Positions 24,451 to 32,251 of a stretch of 64,000 nt of DNA are shown one piece after another. Origin of the DNA: Bradyrhizobium sediminis (GTDB lineage Bacteria; Pseudomonadota; Alphaproteobacteria; Rhizobiales; Xanthobacteraceae); NCBI RefSeq assembly GCF_018736105.1, contig NZ_CP076135.1, positions 3,780,001 to 3,844,000 of the forward strand, in the 5' to 3' direction. Below the pieces are notes generated by a model. The model was not told where the DNA came from. It saw only the letters and a list, made by a program, of their open reading frames with translations, and ran no database searches. Position 1 is the first letter of the stretch; the number at the start of each line of letters is the position of its first letter. The position numbers and the translations under genes were made by a program.

Positions 24451-25575
24451 ATGCCAAGCGTCCGTTCGAACACCGTGTTTGGAGTGGCCTGCGCCGCGCT
24501 GCTGGCGCTGGCGCTATCGGCCATGCCCGCGGGCGCGACCTCGCGGATCAAGGATCTCGCCAACATCGAGGGCGTGCGCCAGAATCAGCTGATCGGCTAC
24601 GGCCTCGTCGTCGGCCTCAACGGCACCGGCGATACCCTCAACAACATCCCCTTCACCAAGCAGTCGCTGCAGGCGATGCTCGAGCGCATGGGCGTCAATA
24701 TCCGCGGCGCCACCATCCGAACCGGCAACGTCGCCGCCGTGATGGTGACCGGCAACCTGCCCGCCTTCGGCACCCAGGGCACGCGGATGGACGTCACGGT
24801 CTCCGCGCTCGGCGACGCCAAGAACCTGCAGGGCGGCACCCTGCTGGTCACCCCCCTGCTCGGCGCCGACGGCAACGTCTATGCGGTGGCGCAGGGCTCG
24901 CTCGCGATCTCCGGGTTCCAGGCCGAGGGCGAGGCCGCCAAGATCGTCCGCGGCGTGCCGACCGTCGGCCGCATCGCCAACGGCGCCATCATCGAGCGCG
25001 AGATCGAATTCGCGCTCAACCGCCTGCCCAATGTGCGGCTGGCGCTGCGCAATGCCGATTTCACCACCGCCAAGCGCATCGCCGCGGCGGTCAACGACTT
25101 TCTCGGCGTCAAGACCGCCGAGCCGATCGATCCCTCCACCGTGCAGCTGGCGATCCCTTCGGAATTCAAGGGCAATGTCGTCGCCTTCCTGACCGAGATC
25201 GAGCAGTTGCAGGTCGATCCTGATCTCGCCGCCAAGATCGTGATCGACGAACGTTCCGGCATCATCGTGATGGGCCGCGACGTCCGCGTCGCCACCGTCG
25301 CGGTCGCGCAGGGCAATCTCACCGTGACGATTTCCGAAAGCCCGCAGGTCAGCCAGCCCAATCCGTTCTCGCGCGGACGAACCGTGGTGACGCCGCGAAC
25401 CAGCGTCGGCGTCTCCGAGGACGGCAAGAAATTCGCGGTCGTCAAGGACGGCGTATCGCTGCAGCAGCTGGTCGACGGCCTCAACGGCCTCGGCATCGGC
25501 CCGCGCGATCTGATCGGCATCCTGCAGGCGATCAAGGCCGCCGGCGCGATCCAGGCCGACATCGAGGTGATGTGA
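24451..25575 (+). CDS. flgI: Flagellar P-ring protein FlgI
   Basis: A 374-residue periplasmic protein with a Sec signal peptide (cleaved after AGA, about residue 29) and the family hallmarks RIKDLANIEGVRQNQLIGYGLVVGLNGTGD and IVIDERSGIIVMGRDVR. It forms the P ring around the rod with FlgA help. The start at 24451 has GGGAGCAGAGG before it; a frame extension to 24403 lacks this. The stop overlaps the rod-binding gene by 4 nt. Confidence 0.96.
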   Translation: MPSVRSNTVFGVACAALLALALSAMPAGATSRIKDLANIEGVRQNQLIGYGLVVGLNGTGDTLNNIPFTKQSLQAMLERMGVNIRGATIRTGNVAAVMVTGNLPAFGTQGTRMDVTVSALGDAKNLQGGTLLVTPLLGADGNVYAVAQGSLAISGFQAEGEAAKIVRGVPTVGRIANGAIIEREIEFALNRLPNVRLALRNADFTTAKRIAAAVNDFLGVKTAEPIDPSTVQLAIPSEFKGNVVAFLTEIEQLQVDPDLAAKIVIDERSGIIVMGRDVRVATVAVAQGNLTVTISESPQVSQPNPFSRGRTVVTPRTSVGVSEDGKKFAVVKDGVSLQQLVDGLNGLGIGPRDLIGILQAIKAAGAIQADIEVM

Positions 25576-25937
25576 TGCCGGCCAGCCTGATCAACCCGGC
25601 CACCGGCGCGACGCCCGCCAAGGCAGCGATGCCGATGCGCTACGGCCGTCCGGATTACCAGCTCGCCGAGGCGCTGACGAAGGTCTCGCCGCAGGCGCAG
25701 GCCAAGGCCAAGGCTTCGTCGCAGGACTTCGAGGCGGTGTTCCTGAATTCGATGTTCGCGCAAATGACCAGCGGCATCAAGGGTGAAGGCCCGTTCGGCA
25801 GCACGACCGGCACCGGCGTTTGGCGCTCGATGCTGACGGAACAATATTCGAAGAGTTTCGCCAAGGCCGGCGGCATCGGTATTTCCACCGACGTCTATCG
25901 CACGCTGATCCTGCAGCAAGCCAAGCGCGCCGGCTGA
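25572..25937 (+). CDS. Rod-binding protein (FlgJ N-domain type)
   Basis: A 121-residue protein with the FlgJ rod-binding motif QDFEAVFLNSMFAQM (about residues 49-63) and a C-terminal LTEQYSKSFAKAGGIGIS helix. The peptidoglycan hydrolase domain of enteric FlgJ is missing, which is normal in alphaproteobacteria, where a separate enzyme opens the wall. It caps the growing rod. Its start overlaps flgI (ATGA) and the FlgN-like gene follows 17 nt later. Confidence 0.9.
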   Translation: MMPASLINPATGATPAKAAMPMRYGRPDYQLAEALTKVSPQAQAKAKASSQDFEAVFLNSMFAQMTSGIKGEGPFGSTTGTGVWRSMLTEQYSKSFAKAGGIGISTDVYRTLILQQAKRAG

Positions 25938-25954
25938 TCGAAAGGGATACCGAC

Positions 25955-26446
25955 ATGAATGCGCAACCTCAATGGCAGCAGGCGCCCGCGCCGATTCCGG
26001 TGGCATCGTCCCCCGCCGAGGCCCGCAAGCTTGCCGAGAGCCTGATGGACGCCATGAACGCGCTGCTCGCCGTCATCGAGCGCGAAACCGAGCTGGTTCG
26101 CGCCGGCAAGGTGCGCGAAGCGATCGCGCTCGAAGCGCAGAAGGCCGAGCTGTCCCGCTGCTATCTCGGCGCGGTCGCGCATCTGAAGGCCAGCCAGCAT
26201 TATCTCACGCAAAAGGCACCCGAGCTTCTGACCACGCTGCATCGTCATCACGATACATTTCGCGCCATGCTGCAGGTCAACCTCACGGTGCTGGCGACGG
26301 CGCACGCGGTGTCCGAAGGCATCGTGCGCGGCGTCAATACCGAGATTCAGCGCCGCAACATTCCCAGCACCTACACGGCTTCCGGACAGCGCGCGACTCC
26401 GGGACCGCGCAACATCACGCCGCTGACGGTCAGCCGCTCACTCTGA
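25955..26446 (+). CDS. FlgN-like flagellar export chaperone
   Basis: A 163-residue, mostly helical protein. The central helix (about residues 20-60: LAESLMDAMNALLAVIERETELVRAGK) matches the FlgN pattern, in which the chaperone binds the hook-junction proteins FlgK and FlgL before export. The C-terminus is Pro/Thr rich. AAAGGGA precedes the ATG at 25955, and the operon position after flgI-flgJ fits. Sequence identity to enteric FlgN is low, so the name is by pattern and context. Confidence 0.72.
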   Translation: MNAQPQWQQAPAPIPVASSPAEARKLAESLMDAMNALLAVIERETELVRAGKVREAIALEAQKAELSRCYLGAVAHLKASQHYLTQKAPELLTTLHRHHDTFRAMLQVNLTVLATAHAVSEGIVRGVNTEIQRRNIPSTYTASGQRATPGPRNITPLTVSRSL

Positions 26447-26612
26447 GCAAGCCGCAGCTCGCGGCGCCAAATACCGACAATTTTCATCAAACTGACGCGC
26501 CGATTTCAGCGCCGCATTCATCGCATTCTCTAACTCAGTGTTGAGAGGTACCGGGCATAGTTGCGCCCAGAGAGGGGTTGGGATTTGACTCGAGGGAAGC
26601 CAGGAGGCTGCC

Positions 26613-26978
26613 ATGAGTATGGATTTCAACATCAGACCGGTGGGGGCGCCGGTTGCCACACCGGTGGCGCCGCCCGTCAGCGAAGCGGCTGACCAGGCGG
26701 TCGCGACCGAACTGCCGCAGGCGCAAAGCGTCACGGTGGTGGACGCGAGCCTGCGTGCGCGGATCGATTCCGACGTCGCCAACTCTTCGATGTCGCATCA
26801 GGTGGTGATCGATCGCGCCGCGGCGTCGATCGTCTATCAAGTGGTCGACGAAAAAACGAGCCTGGTGGTGAGGCAATTTCCCGACGAGGCGATCCTGCGC
26901 CGCCGCGCCTATTTCCGCACCCTCGACCTGACGAGGGGGGCGCCGACGCGGCTACTCGCCACCGACCGCAAGGCTTGA
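26613..26978 (+). CDS. FlaG-family flagellar protein
   Basis: A 121-residue protein. A Pro/Val/Ala-rich N-terminus leads to a FlaG-like core (about residues 63-98) with VIDRAAASIVYQVVDEKTSLVVRQ and FPDE. FlaG proteins influence filament length or flagellin handling. AGGAGG precedes the ATG. It lies 166 nt after the FlgN-like gene, the two separated by a gene-free stretch in which no promoter was recognised. Confidence 0.72.
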   Translation: MSMDFNIRPVGAPVATPVAPPVSEAADQAVATELPQAQSVTVVDASLRARIDSDVANSSMSHQVVIDRAAASIVYQVVDEKTSLVVRQFPDEAILRRRAYFRTLDLTRGAPTRLLATDRKA

Positions 26979-26990
26979 TCCAAGGGGGCA

Positions 26991-27014
26991 CGTTCAAGAT
27001 CGCGATCTCGAACG
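26991..27014. repeat. 24-bp near-perfect palindrome after the flaG-like gene
   Basis: CGTTCAAGATCGCGATCTCGAACG is a dyad with a single mismatched pair. It lies between the convergent flaG-like and flaF genes, so it may act as a hairpin that ends or protects both transcripts; there is no T-run. Confidence 0.4.
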
Positions 27015-27098
27015 ATTCGACGTTGGCGAACTAACCGGTCCAGTTGCCTTGATAAAGCAGGATCGACCATCCCGCTCCTTACCAAAGCCCTCCAGCCA

Positions 27099-27464
27099 TC
27101 AGACCTTGCCTGACAGACCCGCGGCGAGGTTGCAATTGATGTCAATCAGCGACTTCAGTTTTGCCGGATCCGGATTCAGCTGCATGTCGACCGTCTGCTT
27201 CATCACGAACACGCCGATATTGGCGATGTTCTGACGAATTTCCAGCGGCTGCGGGTTGTCGTTTGTCTCGACCGCGCTCATGAAGATCGACCACAGCCGG
27301 CGATTGAAGAGCAGCGCGTCGTGCATGTTCTTGTCGGGACCGGTCCAGTTGGCCTGGACGTCCAGAAGCTGTCTCGCAGCCTTCAGGAGCGCCTGCGCCT
27401 CGATTTCACGGGGAGATGCCGTCGCATGTGACGTACGCGCGTAGGCTTGGGCGGCATTGGACAT
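27099..27464 (-). CDS. flaF: Flagellar biosynthesis regulator FlaF (paralogue 1)
   Basis: A 121-residue helical protein with the FlaF signature IEAQALLKAARQL, LLFNRRLWSIFMSAV and IRQNIANIGVFVMKQT. FlaF binds flagellin as a secretion chaperone and promotes flagellin synthesis opposite to FlbT. A second copy, roughly half identical by eye, lies at 28098 beside flbT, so this one is the detached paralogue. GAGGTC precedes the start. A degenerate GCTAACCAT motif is about 85 nt upstream (27547-27555). Confidence 0.9.
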   Translation of the reverse strand: MSNAAQAYARTSHATASPREIEAQALLKAARQLLDVQANWTGPDKNMHDALLFNRRLWSIFMSAVETNDNPQPLEIRQNIANIGVFVMKQTVDMQLNPDPAKLKSLIDINCNLAAGLSGKV

Positions 27465-27614
27465 TCACGACCTCAATGGAGCGGTTCGCAGGACCGCTGG
27501 GGAACTTCAAAACTGCCCAACTTTCATACAATCCGTGCCTTTAAATATGGTTAGCAACGGTTACCAAATGTGACGGAATCCGGGCATTGGCGGCCTTGCT
27601 CGCTACGTGGAGCC

Positions 27615-27644
27615 AAAAAAAAGCGGCGGAGTTTTCCCCGCCGC
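27615..27644 (-). terminator. Terminator of the flbT-flaF-27699 transcript
   Basis: A GCGGCGG/CCGCCGC stem is followed on the minus strand by eight Ts. It lies about 55 nt past the stop of the 121-residue unknown gene. Confidence 0.85.
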
Positions 27645-27698
27645 ATTCGATCGCTGGTGGTCGTGATGTTGATCGCGCCGAAGCAAAGTTCGCAACAA

Positions 27699-28064
27699 TC
27701 AGGTTCTATCGACCGGCGCCGAGTTAAGGGTCGACTGCCCGGTGGCGGGATTGGTGACCACGGTCTTGATCGTGCCGTGGCCGGCCTTCGACAGCAAGAA
27801 TTTAGAGTCGCCCACCCTGAAGGCGTTGTCCTTGATCAGGACGTCCTGGTATTTGATCGGACCGTTGCCGCTCTGATATCTCACCTTCGCGCGAAATCCC
27901 TCCACGTTGGACACCGTGAAGGAAAACTTCTCGCCCGTCGAATAGGTCCCCTTCCAGGTTCCTTCCCACAGCGTGGCATCGACGGGCACGTAGGTCGTGT
28001 GCGACGGGGGCGTCGGGGGTTTGGCCGTGTAGCCAGCCGCGAGAACGCTGAAGATGTCACCCAT
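27699..28064 (-). CDS. Unknown 121-residue protein in the flbT-flaF operon
   Basis: A protein of 121 residues with a Pro-rich N-terminus (about 12-25) followed by a compact beta-rich region (LWEGTWKGTYSTGEKFSFTV, FRAKVRYQSGN, FLLSKAG). It looks like a small beta-barrel or carbohydrate-binding-like fold. No signal peptide is evident, so it could be cytoplasmic or exported through the flagellar apparatus. GGAAGG precedes the ATG. It starts 33 nt after flaF (28098) and ends before a terminator, so it is the third gene of flbT-flaF. I cannot name a family. Confidence 0.7.
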   Translation of the reverse strand: MGDIFSVLAAGYTAKPPTPPSHTTYVPVDATLWEGTWKGTYSTGEKFSFTVSNVEGFRAKVRYQSGNGPIKYQDVLIKDNAFRVGDSKFLLSKAGHGTIKTVVTNPATGQSTLNSAPVDRT

Positions 28065-28097
28065 AGCTCAACCTTCCGGCTTGATGCCCGCTGCGAC

Positions 28098-28466
28098 TCA
28101 CATGCGGCCGCTGAGGCCGGCCGCGAGATTGCGGTTGATCTCGATCAGCGGCTCGATGTGCTCGACCTGCGGGCTGATCTGCAGCGCCATGGTCTGGGTC
28201 AGAACGAAGATACCGATGTTGGCGATGTTCTGTCGCACCTCCACCGGCTGCTGGTTTTCGTCGCGCAAGACGTCGCCGAGAAAGATCGCCCACAGCTTGC
28301 GATTGAACATCAGCGCTTCGGAGGTCTGCTCGATCGTCGCATTTTCATTGGTGACGATAGCCTGCAACTTGTTCGCCGCCTTCAGCAGGGCCTGGGCTTC
28401 GATATCACGGGGGGAGGCGGTGGTGGTCGCAACACGTGAGTAGGCCTTGGCGGCAGCACTAGACAT
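28098..28466 (-). CDS. flaF: Flagellar biosynthesis regulator FlaF (paralogue 2)
   Basis: A 122-residue FlaF with IEAQALLKAANKL, LMFNRKLWAIFLGDV and IRQNIANIGIFVLTQT-like motifs (VRQNIANIG). It lies 3 nt after flbT, the canonical flbT-flaF pair of alphaproteobacteria, in which FlaF and FlbT act oppositely on flagellin translation. The copy at 27099 is its paralogue. GAGGTGACG precedes the start. Confidence 0.92.
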   Translation of the reverse strand: MSSAAAKAYSRVATTTASPRDIEAQALLKAANKLQAIVTNENATIEQTSEALMFNRKLWAIFLGDVLRDENQQPVEVRQNIANIGIFVLTQTMALQISPQVEHIEPLIEINRNLAAGLSGRM

Positions 28467-28469
28467 TCG

Positions 28470-28847
28470 TCACCTCAGCAACTCCTCTTCCAGCTTGATA
28501 AGCTTGCGGATTTCCTTTAGCGAATTGTAAAGCGAGCCGCTTAAAATTAGCTTACTTGAGGCCTCGATCTGCGGCCTGAAGCTCGGCACCGCCTCCAGCA
28601 AATCTTTGACGAAGCCCATATAAAGCTCCTGGTACTTCGGGATGTCCTTCTCCAGATACATCATCTGTACGCAGAGATAGAGCCGCTTCACCGGGGAATT
28701 GGCCGTCTCCGCCGTCAAGATATCCTTCTCGCGCAGGATCGGCGCTTCGCCCTCGATAAAAAAGTGGGTTCGCGTCTCCGAATTGGTGATGACGCTTTCG
28801 CCGATAATGATCCGCTCGAACGGCCTCAATTCAATCTTCAGCGCCAT
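28470..28847 (-). CDS. flbT: Flagellin post-transcriptional regulator FlbT
   Basis: A 125-residue protein starting MALKIELRPFERIIIGESVI, the FlbT hallmark, with RLYLCVQMMYLEKD in the middle. FlbT binds the 5' leader of flagellin mRNA and limits its translation until the hook is complete. The start was set at 28847 (GGGATGAGG before it); the open frame extends 57 nt further. It is first in an flbT-flaF-unknown operon beside both flagellin genes. Confidence 0.94.
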   Translation of the reverse strand: MALKIELRPFERIIIGESVITNSETRTHFFIEGEAPILREKDILTAETANSPVKRLYLCVQMMYLEKDIPKYQELYMGFVKDLLEAVPSFRPQIEASSKLILSGSLYNSLKEIRKLIKLEEELLR

Positions 28848-29023
28848 CGCCTCATCCCTTGCAAACCGCAGCGTCGCAGAGCGCGTGTCCGGAAACGATT
28901 TCACGAATCATCAGGAACAATACCCGAACATTCGAATGCAAAACTGCATCAAAAAAAAGGCTTTTGCTTCATCAACGGAGCAAGTTATGGGTGTTGCCGG
29001 CCGGCTCCGTCGCGGCTTCAATG

Positions 29024-29050
29024 AAAAACGGCGGGACCCTGCCCCGCCGT
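29024..29050 (-). terminator. Terminator of flagellin 1
   Basis: An ACGGCGGG/CCCGCCGT stem is followed on the minus strand by five Ts and lies 27 nt past the flagellin stop. Confidence 0.88.
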
Positions 29051-29076
29051 TTTGATGGCTCGAACGTTGCTCCGGT

Positions 29077-30336
29077 CTACTGCAGGAGCTTGAGCACGCT
29101 CTGCTGCGACTGGTTGGCGAGCGCGAGCGCGGAGACCGCGATCGACTGCCGGGTCGACAGCGCCTGGCTGTTGGCCGCCTCCTCGTTGGAGTCGGCCAAG
29201 GTCAGGTTGGACGAACCGGTCTGCAGCACATTGATGATGTTCTTCGCGAAATCCTGACGAATCTGCACGATCGAGAGGTTGGCGCCGAACGCCGAGGCCT
29301 GTGAGCGCAGCGTGGCGCTGGCGGCGTTGAGCGCCGTCAGCACCTTGCCGGTCAACACGTTGTCGATGAAATCGGTGCCGGCGGTGAGCGTTGCGAGTCC
29401 GAGGCCGTTCGGGTCGAAGTTGACCCCCGCAATCGTCAACGTCGACTTGCCGGTTTCGTTGAAGATCAGCTTCAGCGAGTTGCCGTCCAGCAGGTTGATG
29501 CCGTTGAACGATGCATCCTGCGCCGTGGTCGTCAGGTTCTGGATGACCTGATTGTACTGCGCGACGAGCGTGGCGCGCGCATTCTGGGACACCGCATCGG
29601 GAACCGCTGCAACGACTGCACCGCCGGCGCCGCCACCGAGCGCGTTCGCGCTGATGTTGATCGCGTCGAGCGCCGCCGGCGCGGTTGGAGCCGCAGTGCC
29701 GGTGATCGTCTGACCCGCACCATCGTTGGTGGACGTGAAGGTCAGATCGTCCGGGCCGGTGATCGAACCCGACAGGTTGACGCCCGCCACTGCCAGCGCC
29801 GTGTTGAGCTGGTCGAGAGTTTTGACGGTCGCCGTCTTGGTCGTGGGATCGAAGGCCGCGGCAGCCGTGCCGACAGTGATCGTCACAGCGGTGCCCGCGG
29901 AATTGGTGAAGGTGAAAACACCACCGTTGAGCTTGCTGCTCGCGAGGTTGGCGGCAGTCGCCGGACCTGCGGGGGCGGCCCCGACGCCCGTGCCGGTGAA
30001 TTGAATGCTGGACTTGGTGCTGTAGCCCGTCGGCTGCTGCAGCGCCTGGTTGGCAATCGACTTGGCGGTGTCGACCAGCTTCTGCAGCGAGGTGATGCCG
30101 GTGTTGGCGGCCTGCAGCACCTGCACGCCGTTGCCGATGCTGTCGAGCAGATTGCTGATGTCGCCGGCGCGGGCATCGAGACCGGCGGCGGTGAAGTAGT
30201 TGGTCGGGTTGTCGAGCGCGCTGTTGACCTTCTTGCCAGTGGCGAGGCGGGTCTGCGTGGTCGAGAGCAGATCGGCGGTGTTCTGCAGGGACAGCAGGTT
30301 CTGGCGGACTGCCGCCGTCAGGACGATATCGGACAT
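29077..30336 (-). CDS. fliC: Flagellin 1
   Basis: A 419-residue filament subunit. The N-terminal D0/D1 region (about 1-105: QNLLSLQNTADLLSTTQTRL, GKKVNSALDNPTNYF) and the C-terminal region (about 325-419, ending SVLKLLQ) are typical. The central part is Ala/Thr/Gly rich and variable. ATG 30336 has GAGGAAGG 8 nt before it; an upstream TTG in frame is less likely. It is very similar to flagellin 2 at both ends but differs in the middle. A TTAA-N7-TTAT and CGTTAACCAC motif lie about 105 nt upstream. Confidence 0.95.
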   Translation of the reverse strand: MSDIVLTAAVRQNLLSLQNTADLLSTTQTRLATGKKVNSALDNPTNYFTAAGLDARAGDISNLLDSIGNGVQVLQAANTGITSLQKLVDTAKSIANQALQQPTGYSTKSSIQFTGTGVGAAPAGPATAANLASSKLNGGVFTFTNSAGTAVTITVGTAAAAFDPTTKTATVKTLDQLNTALAVAGVNLSGSITGPDDLTFTSTNDGAGQTITGTAAPTAPAALDAINISANALGGGAGGAVVAAVPDAVSQNARATLVAQYNQVIQNLTTTAQDASFNGINLLDGNSLKLIFNETGKSTLTIAGVNFDPNGLGLATLTAGTDFIDNVLTGKVLTALNAASATLRSQASAFGANLSIVQIRQDFAKNIINVLQTGSSNLTLADSNEEAANSQALSTRQSIAVSALALANQSQQSVLKLLQ

Positions 30337-30436
30337 ATTCAACGCCTTCCTCAAGTGTGCATCGCCGGCGACTTCTCCCGCGCCAACGGACTACGTGACT
30401 TCACCCAGAGACGTTATGAACGAAAGCTTTTAAAAG

Positions 30437-30446
30437 GTGGTTAACG
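30437..30446 (-). promoter_or_regulatory. CGTTAACCAC motif, near-CtrA box, upstream of flagellin 1
   Basis: On the plus strand TTAA-CGGTACC-TTAT (30441-30455) is one base from the CtrA box TTAA-N7-TTAA. The minus strand reads CGTTAACCAC here and CATTAACCAT at 30461-30470, both upstream of flagellin 1. Confidence 0.45.
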
Positions 30447-30510
30447 GTACCTTATTGGGCATGGTTAATGCCCCGCTCGCGCCGGTTTTCGGCGCCAGGA
30501 CCTCAGACAC

Positions 30511-30539
30511 AAAAAAACGGCGGGGCCGAAGCCCCGCCG
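30511..30539 (-). terminator. Terminator of flagellin 2
   Basis: A 9-bp perfect stem GCCCCGCCG-type with TTCG loop is followed on the minus strand by seven Ts. It lies 28 nt past the flagellin 2 stop. Confidence 0.92.
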
Positions 30540-30567
30540 CCGTGATGGATCGAATAGTTCGCTGAAA

Positions 30568-31818
30568 TCAGCGCAGGAGTTGCAGAACGCTCTGGTTCGA
30601 CTGGTTGGCGAGCGCGAGCGCGGAGACCGCGATCGACTGGCGGGTCGACAGCGCCTGGCTGTTGGCCGCTTCCTCGTTGGCATCGGCCAAGGTCAGGTTG
30701 GACGACCCGGTCTGCAGCACGTTGATCAGGTTCTTCGAGAAGTCCTGACGGATCTGCACGATCGAGAGGTTGGCACCGAAGGCCGAGGCCTGCGAGCGCA
30801 GCGTGGTGCTGGCGGTGTTCAGCGCGGTCAGCACCTTGTTGGTGGCGACGTTGTCGATGAAGTCAGTGCCCACGGTGGCCGCGCCCAGGCCGAGACCGTT
30901 CGGATTGAAGGTCACGCCTGCGATCGTCGACGTCGACTTGCCGGTTTCGTTGAACACCAGCTTCAGCGTGTCGCCGTTCAGCAGGTTGACGCCGTTGAAG
31001 GACGCGTCCTGCGCCGTCGTCGTGATCTGCTGGATGATCTGGTTGTACTGAGCAACGAGACCCGCACGGGTGTTCTGCGAGTTGACGTCGGCGACCGCCG
31101 CGGTAACCGCCGCAGTGGTGCCAACCGTGCCGGAAATATCCACCGAGCTCGACGAACCAGCGGGCGGCGCAGCGAAGGCGCCGGTCTTGGTGATGGTCTG
31201 CGAAGCCGCATCGTTGGAAGACGTGAAGGTAATCGCACCCGTAGTGTCAACGCTTGCGGTCAGTTGAACGCCAGCCGTCGAAAGCGCCGTGTTGATCGCG
31301 TCGATCGAGTTGACATTGCCGGCACCGGCCACATTGCTGATGGTCAGTGTAGTCGTCGCGGTCGCTGAGGTCTTGAAGATCAGCGTCTTACCTTGCAGCG
31401 AGTTCGTGCCGGCGTTGGTCAGATCGGTGGCGGTACCTGGGGTGGCGAGCGCACCGGCGCCGGACGGCGCGTCAGTTTTGAGGCTGGCTTTGGTGCTGTA
31501 GCCGCCCGGCTGCTGCAGCGCCTGGTTGGCGATCGACTTCGCGGTATCGACCAGCTTTGACAGCGAGGTGATGCCGGTGTTGGCGGCCTGCAGCACCTGG
31601 ACGCCGTTGCCGATGCTGTCGAGCAGGTTGCCGATGTCGCTGGCGCGGGCGTCGAGGCCGGCGGCGGTGAAGAAGTTGGTCGGGTTGTCGAGCGCGCTGT
31701 TGACCTTCTTGCCGGTGGCGAGGCGGGTCTGCGTGGTCGAGAGCAAGTTCGCGGTGTCCTGCAGCGAGAGCAGGTTCTGGCGAACCGAAGACGAGAGCGT
31801 AATGTTGGAGAGAGACAT
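30568..31818 (-). CDS. fliC: Flagellin 2
   Basis: A 416-residue flagellin. Its N- and C-terminal D0/D1 regions nearly match flagellin 1 (QNLLSLQDTANLLSTTQTRL; ending SVLQLLR), while the centre differs. The start is ATG 31818 after an AAAGG leader; the frame is open 69 nt further upstream. It has its own promoter (31919-31947) and terminator, so it is a separate unit. A hairpin in its leader is a candidate target for FlbT-type control. Confidence 0.95.
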   Translation of the reverse strand: MSLSNITLSSSVRQNLLSLQDTANLLSTTQTRLATGKKVNSALDNPTNFFTAAGLDARASDIGNLLDSIGNGVQVLQAANTGITSLSKLVDTAKSIANQALQQPGGYSTKASLKTDAPSGAGALATPGTATDLTNAGTNSLQGKTLIFKTSATATTTLTISNVAGAGNVNSIDAINTALSTAGVQLTASVDTTGAITFTSSNDAASQTITKTGAFAAPPAGSSSSVDISGTVGTTAAVTAAVADVNSQNTRAGLVAQYNQIIQQITTTAQDASFNGVNLLNGDTLKLVFNETGKSTSTIAGVTFNPNGLGLGAATVGTDFIDNVATNKVLTALNTASTTLRSQASAFGANLSIVQIRQDFSKNLINVLQTGSSNLTLADANEEAANSQALSTRQSIAVSALALANQSNQSVLQLLR

Positions 31819-31849
31819 GGACACAACCTTTCTGGTGTTACGCAACAGC

Positions 31850-31866
31850 GCGGCCTTCTTGGCCGC
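31850..31866 (-). promoter_or_regulatory. Leader hairpin of flagellin 2 mRNA
   Basis: A GCGGCC/GGCCGC stem with a 5-nt loop lies 32-48 nt before the start codon, inside the predicted 5' leader of about 93 nt. FlbT acts on flagellin leaders in Caulobacter; a link here is inferred. Confidence 0.45.
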
Positions 31867-31918
31867 ACCCGGGCACCCTGAAACCAAATGATCAATGAAA
31901 AATGAATCGGACCCGGCA

Positions 31919-31947
31919 GATATACGGTGCTACCGCGCCGGTTCCAA
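31919..31947 (-). promoter_or_regulatory. Probable promoter of flagellin 2
   Basis: On the minus strand TTGGAA and TATATC are separated by exactly 17 nt, close to housekeeping -35/-10 elements. It is about 100 nt before the start codon. No sigma-54 element was found here. Confidence 0.5.
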
Positions 31948-32251
31948 AATCATGGTGAAGAAAAGGTGAAGATGGTGGGGAGTATCCGAAGCCATCGGCG
32001 GGCGAGCCGGCGTTCAGGTCTTAAGCAAATCCGAACATTGCGCGTGGGGCGCCGTTCCTGAGGCGCCCTTCGCTCGCACTTCGGCGCAGGCTGGAAACGT
32101 GTCGTGCTTTTCAATCCCCGGGAAAGCGCAGACGATCCTGTTGTTCGTCGTTGCCGGGCGTGAAGGCCGAAAACGCTGGAAGCGCGGGTCTGCGCGCCAC
32201 CCCAAATGGCCCGCCCGATGCGCCGAGCAAACCTAGGCCGGACAGCACACC

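Larger units (their letters stand above)
31819..32251. other. Gene-free stretch between flgL and flagellin 2
   Basis: These 433 bases hold the flagellin 2 leader and promoter at the left. The rest has no convincing gene. A 63-codon frame at 32014-32205 on the minus strand lacks a ribosome-binding site and family features. A GGGCGCC/GGCGCCC hairpin lies near 32050-32071 without a T-run. Confidence 0.6.

Noticed and set aside
32014..32205. 63-codon minus-strand frame between flgL and flagellin 2
   Set aside because: No ribosome-binding site, no family resemblance, and codon pattern unlike neighbouring genes.
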